Part shown: positions 59,907 to 64,000 of the stretch, one piece after another
Position numbering within the stretch: the first letter of the stretch is position 1
Layout of the letters: every line of letters starts with the position of its first letter
Source: Halomonas sp. 54_146
Lineage (GTDB): Bacteria; Pseudomonadota; Gammaproteobacteria; Pseudomonadales; Halomonadaceae
Direction of reading: 5' to 3'
DNA: 64,000 nt
NCBI RefSeq assembly: GCF_001507855.1
Contig: NZ_LGEN01000005.1
Coordinates: forward strand, 62,001-126,000
Position numbers and translations under genes: made by a program
The notes under the pieces: model-generated
The model's input: only the letters and a program-made list of their open reading frames with translations
The model's database searches: none
What the model was told of the DNA's origin: nothing

Positions 59907-60599
59907 TAGCTTTCCTAGAGGACTCGTTGCGCTCGCACAACCGGCTAACCACGCTGAGGTTGTGTTCTACCATCAGCACTGTACGCCCCCTGCTACGCGA
60001 CGAATCAGCTCAACGATACGATCGACATCCTCGGCCCCCATCCCCTGCGTAGGTTCGTCGAGAAGCATTACCGTCGGCTCTAGCGCCAAGGTGGTGGCGA
60101 TTTCCAGCGCCCGCTTGCGGCCATAAGGCATCTCTACTGTCAGTACATCGGCGTACTCACGCAGGCCGACTTCATCCAGCAGCTCAAGTGCTCGCTCGTT
60201 GAGGTGATCAAGGCTTTTTTCGGATTTCCAGAAGTGAAAGGAGGTGCCTAGCTTGCGCTGGAGCGCTACGCGCACATTCTCAAGCGCGGTCATGTGCGCG
60301 AACACTGCAGATATCTGGAAAGAGCGCACCAACCCCAAGCGCGCAATGTCGTTGGCCTTCATCCCGGTAATCGGCTTACCGCGGTAAAGGATTTCGCCAC
60401 GGGTGGGCGGCAGAAACTTCGTGAGCAGGTTGAAAACGGTTGTTTTACCGGCCCCGTTTGGGCCTATCAGGGCATGGATATGCCCTTCCTCAACATGCAG
60501 ATCAATGTTGTCCACCGCAGTGAACCCGCGAAACTGTTTGGTTAGATTGCGTACTTCAAGAATGGCGCTCATCAGACCCCCTTTGTGATTATTGGACAT
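59906..60599 (-). pseudogene. Frameshifted and 3'-truncated branched-chain amino acid-type ABC ATPase (livG-like)
   Basis: Walker A GPNGAGKTTVFN, LDEPTQGMGAEDVDRIVELIRRVAGG then frameshift to VQC*; +1 reading restores GRTVLMVEHNLSVVSRLCER and then loses homology. Confidence 0.82.
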
Positions 60600-60987
60600 T
60601 CGTCAGGGTTGTTAAATGAGTCTAGGGGCATTGCCAACTATGTCAACATGTATACATATAAATAAGTAAAAAATTTATTATGGCGATTGACGCTTTCTAG
60701 CCAGCTCCCTCTTAGTAACAACTAGTTGATTAAAACATCACCGCATGGGCATGCCGCAACCGCACGACCTACATTGCTGGCCGACCACCTTAAAGCGACC
60801 AAAAAGCCTATAGTCACGCCATATTTGCTATATACCACCCCTTATTCACTGCCAAATCGTGGCTTACCAACATCATGCAATGGCAGAAAAATAAAAAACT
60901 CCTGACAAGCAGCTGTCTTAAATAACATCTCTCATTTTCTCCACTTTCATAGCCAAATTATTTCTCATAAAAATAAAAGACAACATA

Positions 60988-61016
60988 TTGACATAAATAC
61001 CACCGTAGCCTAACTT
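60988..61016 (+). promoter_or_regulatory. Candidate sigma-70 promoter of aliA-like operon
   Basis: TTGACA - 17 bp - TAACTT; RBS CAGGAGG precedes ATG 61095. Confidence 0.5.
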
Positions 61017-61094
61017 TCTTCCAAGGCACCCTGTAACGGCGGTGCCCATCAACATCCAAAACTAACAATGAACAATTAATTTTCAGGAGGTTGC

Positions 61095-62747
61095 ATGGCT
61101 ATTCATACCAATATGACGTCTGCGCGACGCGAGGCCATGGTGGCGCTAGGCGCATGGAATGACATGACCATTGCAGACTATTTGGATAAGGCCGTGGCCT
61201 CTTCGGGTGACAAAACGGCCATCATTACTTATCAAATGGCTGACGGAAGCCGTACTGAACTCAGCTACCGTGAGCTGAACCAGCGAGTTACCCGCATGGC
61301 AGCCGGCCTTGCTGGTTTAGGGGTAGAGAAAGGCGACATCGTCTCCTGCCAGCTCTCCAACTGGTGGCAAATGACGGCCTTGCACTTAGCGTGTGTTCGT
61401 ATTGGCGCGGTACTCAACCCGCTGATGCCGATCTTCCGCGAGCATGAGCTTGAGTTCATGCTGAGCATGGCGGAAAGCAAACTATTGGTGGTGCCTAAGA
61501 CCTTCCGTAAGTTCGACCACGGTGCCATGGCGCACGACTTACAAAAATCGCTGCCGTCCTTAACGCACGTGCTGGTAGTCGGCAGTGATGAAGACGATAG
61601 CTTTGAGCAGGTGTTACTGGAGCGCGCCTGGGAAACCGAGATGGATACAGACGCCCTGTTCGCAGCTCGTCGGTTATCGGGTGATGACGTGGTACAGGTG
61701 CTCTACACCTCAGGCACTACCGGCAAGCCCAAAGGCGTGATGCACACTTCTAACACCTTAATGAGCCATATCCGCCCTTTCGCCGCACGGCTAGCCCTGG
61801 AGGAAAGCGATACGGTTTTCATGCCTTCTCCACTGGCGCACCAGCTGGGTTTTCTCTACGGCCTGCTGCTGCCGATTTACCTTAAATCTACGGCAGTGCT
61901 TCAGGACACCTGGCTACCTGAGGAAGCGGTCAAGATCATTCGTGCCGAGCAGCCCAGCTTAATGCTTGGTTCGACCCCTTTCCTGGCTGACATTGCTGAA
62001 CTGGCGATCGAACACGGCGCAGATTTGCAGTCACTGAAGCTCTTTTTGTGCGCCGGCGCGCCGATTCCCAGCCCGCTAGTAGAGAAAGCAGCCAAAAATC
62101 TGCCCACCCGGATTTTGTCTGCCTGGGGCATGACTGAAAACGGTGCGGTGACCACAACCCTTCCTGACGACGACCCATCTTTCGCGGTAAATACCGATGG
62201 GGTGCCGCTTCCTTACATGGAACTCAAAGTCACCGATATGGAAGGCAACCCGCTGCCCGCCGGCCAAGAAGGGCTGCTTTACGTGCGCGGTGCTAGCTTA
62301 TTTGTCGGTTACTTCAAGCAGCCGGAACTATACGGCGTTGACGACGAAGGCTGGTTCCCCACCGGCGACCTGGCACGGCTTAATGAACAAGGGTATGTGC
62401 GCATTACCGGGCGCTCGAAGGACGTCATCATCCGCGGCGGCGAAAACATTCCCATTGTCGATATCGAAAACACGCTCTACCAGCACCCCAAAATTCACAC
62501 GCTGGCGCTGGTCGGCAAACCTGACGAACGCCTCGGCGAACGCCTGTGCGCCTACGTGACCCTCAAGGAAGACGTGGAGTCACTGACGCTTGATGAAGTA
62601 TGCGCCTTTCTCAGCGAGCGCAAAGTGACCCGCCAGTACCATCCAGAATTCCTGGAAGTGCTCGACGAACTGCCACGCACTCCCTCTGGCAAGATTCAAA
62701 AATTCAAGCTGCGCGAACAGGCTAGCAACGTTACTAGCGGCACCTGA
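61095..62747 (+). CDS. aliA: Acyl-CoA ligase, cyclohexanecarboxylate-CoA ligase (AliA)-like
   Basis: AMP-binding motif YTSGTTGKPKGVMHTSNT, GWFPTGDLARLNEQGYVRITGRSKDVIIRGGENI; AliA-like N-terminus (RREAMVALGAW). Confidence 0.72.
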   Translation: MAIHTNMTSARREAMVALGAWNDMTIADYLDKAVASSGDKTAIITYQMADGSRTELSYRELNQRVTRMAAGLAGLGVEKGDIVSCQLSNWWQMTALHLACVRIGAVLNPLMPIFREHELEFMLSMAESKLLVVPKTFRKFDHGAMAHDLQKSLPSLTHVLVVGSDEDDSFEQVLLERAWETEMDTDALFAARRLSGDDVVQVLYTSGTTGKPKGVMHTSNTLMSHIRPFAARLALEESDTVFMPSPLAHQLGFLYGLLLPIYLKSTAVLQDTWLPEEAVKIIRAEQPSLMLGSTPFLADIAELAIEHGADLQSLKLFLCAGAPIPSPLVEKAAKNLPTRILSAWGMTENGAVTTTLPDDDPSFAVNTDGVPLPYMELKVTDMEGNPLPAGQEGLLYVRGASLFVGYFKQPELYGVDDEGWFPTGDLARLNEQGYVRITGRSKDVIIRGGENIPIVDIENTLYQHPKIHTLALVGKPDERLGERLCAYVTLKEDVESLTLDEVCAFLSERKVTRQYHPEFLEVLDELPRTPSGKIQKFKLREQASNVTSGT

Positions 62748-62785
62748 CGCCGCAACGCTCGATATTCCACGACCCACACTTACTT

Positions 62786-62846
62786 CTTTAAAACATTTAC
62801 TCCTTTAAAACATTTACTCCTTTAAAACATTTAATCCTTTGAAACC
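62786..62846 (+). repeat. 17-bp tandem repeat x3.5
   Basis: CTTTAAAACATTTACTC|CTTTAAAACATTTACTC|CTTTAAAACATTTAATC|CTTTGAAACC. Confidence 0.95.
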
Positions 62847-62867
62847 TGAACTGAGTGGAGAAACAAC

Positions 62868-63635
62868 ATGAAAGGACTTGAGAACAGAACCGTGATCGTG
62901 ACCGGCGGCGGCGGCGGCATCGGCCAGGCCGTGTGCAAGCGTTTCGCCGAGCATGGTGCCAAGGTGGCGGTGCTCGACCGCGACGAGGCGGCGGCTCAAG
63001 CCACGGTAGCGCTGATCACTGAGGCCGGTGGCAAGGCGCAGGCCTACGCTGCCGATATCACCGATTACAATGCCATCGTCTCCACAGTGGCGAGCATCGA
63101 GCAGGATCTCGGCACCCCCACCGTGCTGGTCAATAACGCCGGCTTTGATCGCTTCATGCCGTTCCTCAAGACCGAGCCTTCCATGTGGGAATCGCTGATC
63201 GCGGTCAACCTGACCGGCGCGCTCAATATGCACCACGTGGTGCTGCCGAAGATGGTCGAAGCCGGCGGCGGCAGAGTCATCAATATCGCCTCTGACGCGG
63301 CTCGCGTCGGCTCCTCTGGCGAGGCGGTCTACGCTGCTTGTAAGGCCGGCATGTTAGGCCTGAGTAAAACCCTGGCTCGGGAGCTCGCCAGCAAGAACGT
63401 CACCCTCAACGTGGTCTGCCCCGGCCCCACTGACACCGCGCTGCTAAAAGACGTGGCCGATACCGCCCGCGACCCAGAGAAGCTGCTTGAAGCTTTCCGC
63501 AACGCCGTGCCCATGCGCCGCATCGGCCAGCCCGAGGATTACCCCGGCATCATCACCCTGCTTGCCAGCGATGAAGCCAGCTTCATCACCGGCCAGGTGA
63601 TCAGTGTGTCCGGTGGCCTAACCATGGCTGGCTAA
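62868..63635 (+). CDS. badH: 2-hydroxycyclohexanecarboxyl-CoA dehydrogenase (BadH)-like SDR
   Basis: TVIVTGGGGGIGQAVCKRFAEHGAKVAV, INIASDAARVGSSGEAVYAACKAGMLGLSKTLARELA, NVVCPGPTDTALLKDV, SFITGQVISVSGGLTMAG: BadH-like by recall. Confidence 0.8.
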   Translation: MKGLENRTVIVTGGGGGIGQAVCKRFAEHGAKVAVLDRDEAAAQATVALITEAGGKAQAYAADITDYNAIVSTVASIEQDLGTPTVLVNNAGFDRFMPFLKTEPSMWESLIAVNLTGALNMHHVVLPKMVEAGGGRVINIASDAARVGSSGEAVYAACKAGMLGLSKTLARELASKNVTLNVVCPGPTDTALLKDVADTARDPEKLLEAFRNAVPMRRIGQPEDYPGIITLLASDEASFITGQVISVSGGLTMAG

Positions 63636-63678
63636 GCGCTGCCCCCGCCCTTCCGTATCGAATTCCAGGAGCTAGACA

Positions 63679-64000
63679 ATGAACTACGAAGATATCCTCT
63701 ACGACGTCACCGATGGCGTGGCCACTATCACCATCAACCGCGCCGACCGTTACAACGCCTTTCGCGGCCAAACCTGCATGGAACTGCTCGACGCCTTCAA
63801 CCGCGCTGGCTGGGACAAGTCCATCGGCGTGATCGTACTGACCGGTGCCGGTGACAAGGCGTTTTGTACCGGCGGCGACCAAGGCGCCCACGAAGGCCAG
63901 TACGACGGCCGCGGCATCATTGGCCTGCCGGTGGAAGAGCTGCAGACCCTGATCCGCCAAGTGCCCAAGCCGGTCATCGCCCGGGTCAACGGCTTCGCCA
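63679..64000 (+). CDS. badI: 2-ketocyclohexanecarboxyl-CoA hydrolase (BadI)-like, truncated by window end
   Basis: ATG 63679, open frame to the edge: MNYEDILYDVTDGVATITINRADRYNAFRGQTCMELLDAFNRAGWDKSIGVIVLTGAGDKAFCTGGDQGAHEGQYDGRGIIGLPVEELQTLIRQVPKPVIARVNGFA. Confidence 0.8.
   Translation, partial: MNYEDILYDVTDGVATITINRADRYNAFRGQTCMELLDAFNRAGWDKSIGVIVLTGAGDKAFCTGGDQGAHEGQYDGRGIIGLPVEELQTLIRQVPKPVIARVNGFA

Noticed and set aside
1-64000. Prophage, transposon, CRISPR-Cas, toxin-antitoxin or known defence system
   Set aside because: No integrase, transposase, Cas, restriction or TA genes recognised in any ORF of the track; tRNA cluster shows no attached island.

Overview
The window looks like chromosomal DNA of a Halomonas/Vreelandella-type gammaproteobacterium; that assignment is inferred from gene content and protein style, since no search could be run. 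The left half is mostly housekeeping: prfC, a His-His-Arg-Pro tRNA cluster, folD, mtnN, pyrC, a RegB/RegA-like two-component pair, 3-hydroxybutyrate and CoA-transferase genes, a glycine-cleavage locus (gcvT/AGCS transporter opposed to gcvH-gcvP) and ppnN. The middle carries a nitric-oxide/anaerobic module: nnrS, hmp divergent from nsrR with a near-consensus NsrR site, a NarL-type regulator, and an ethylbenzene-dehydrogenase-like haem protein paired with a membrane protein behind an FNR-like palindrome. The right half is an aromatic/alicyclic catabolism region: a p-cresol methylhydroxylase cluster (pchC-X-pchF, aldehyde and alcohol dehydrogenases, porin-like protein) with a XylR/DmpR-type sigma-54 activator and a candidate UAS and -24/-12 promoter, then an aromatic efflux-like protein, a LigB-type dioxygenase, a 3-hydroxybenzoate 4-monooxygenase-like flavoprotein, a TRAP transporter, a decayed livG with an SDR remnant, and aliA-badH-badI-like genes running off the right edge. 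The most unusual signal is a recurrent family of short tandem repeats (7-19 bp units) at or just after gene 3' ends. Their units carry the stop codon, often at spacings that are not multiples of three, so stop codons fall in two or three frames (clearest after pyrC, the 7573 membrane protein, gcvH and the 25967 lipoprotein). I found no CRISPR array, rRNA, intact mobile element or prophage.
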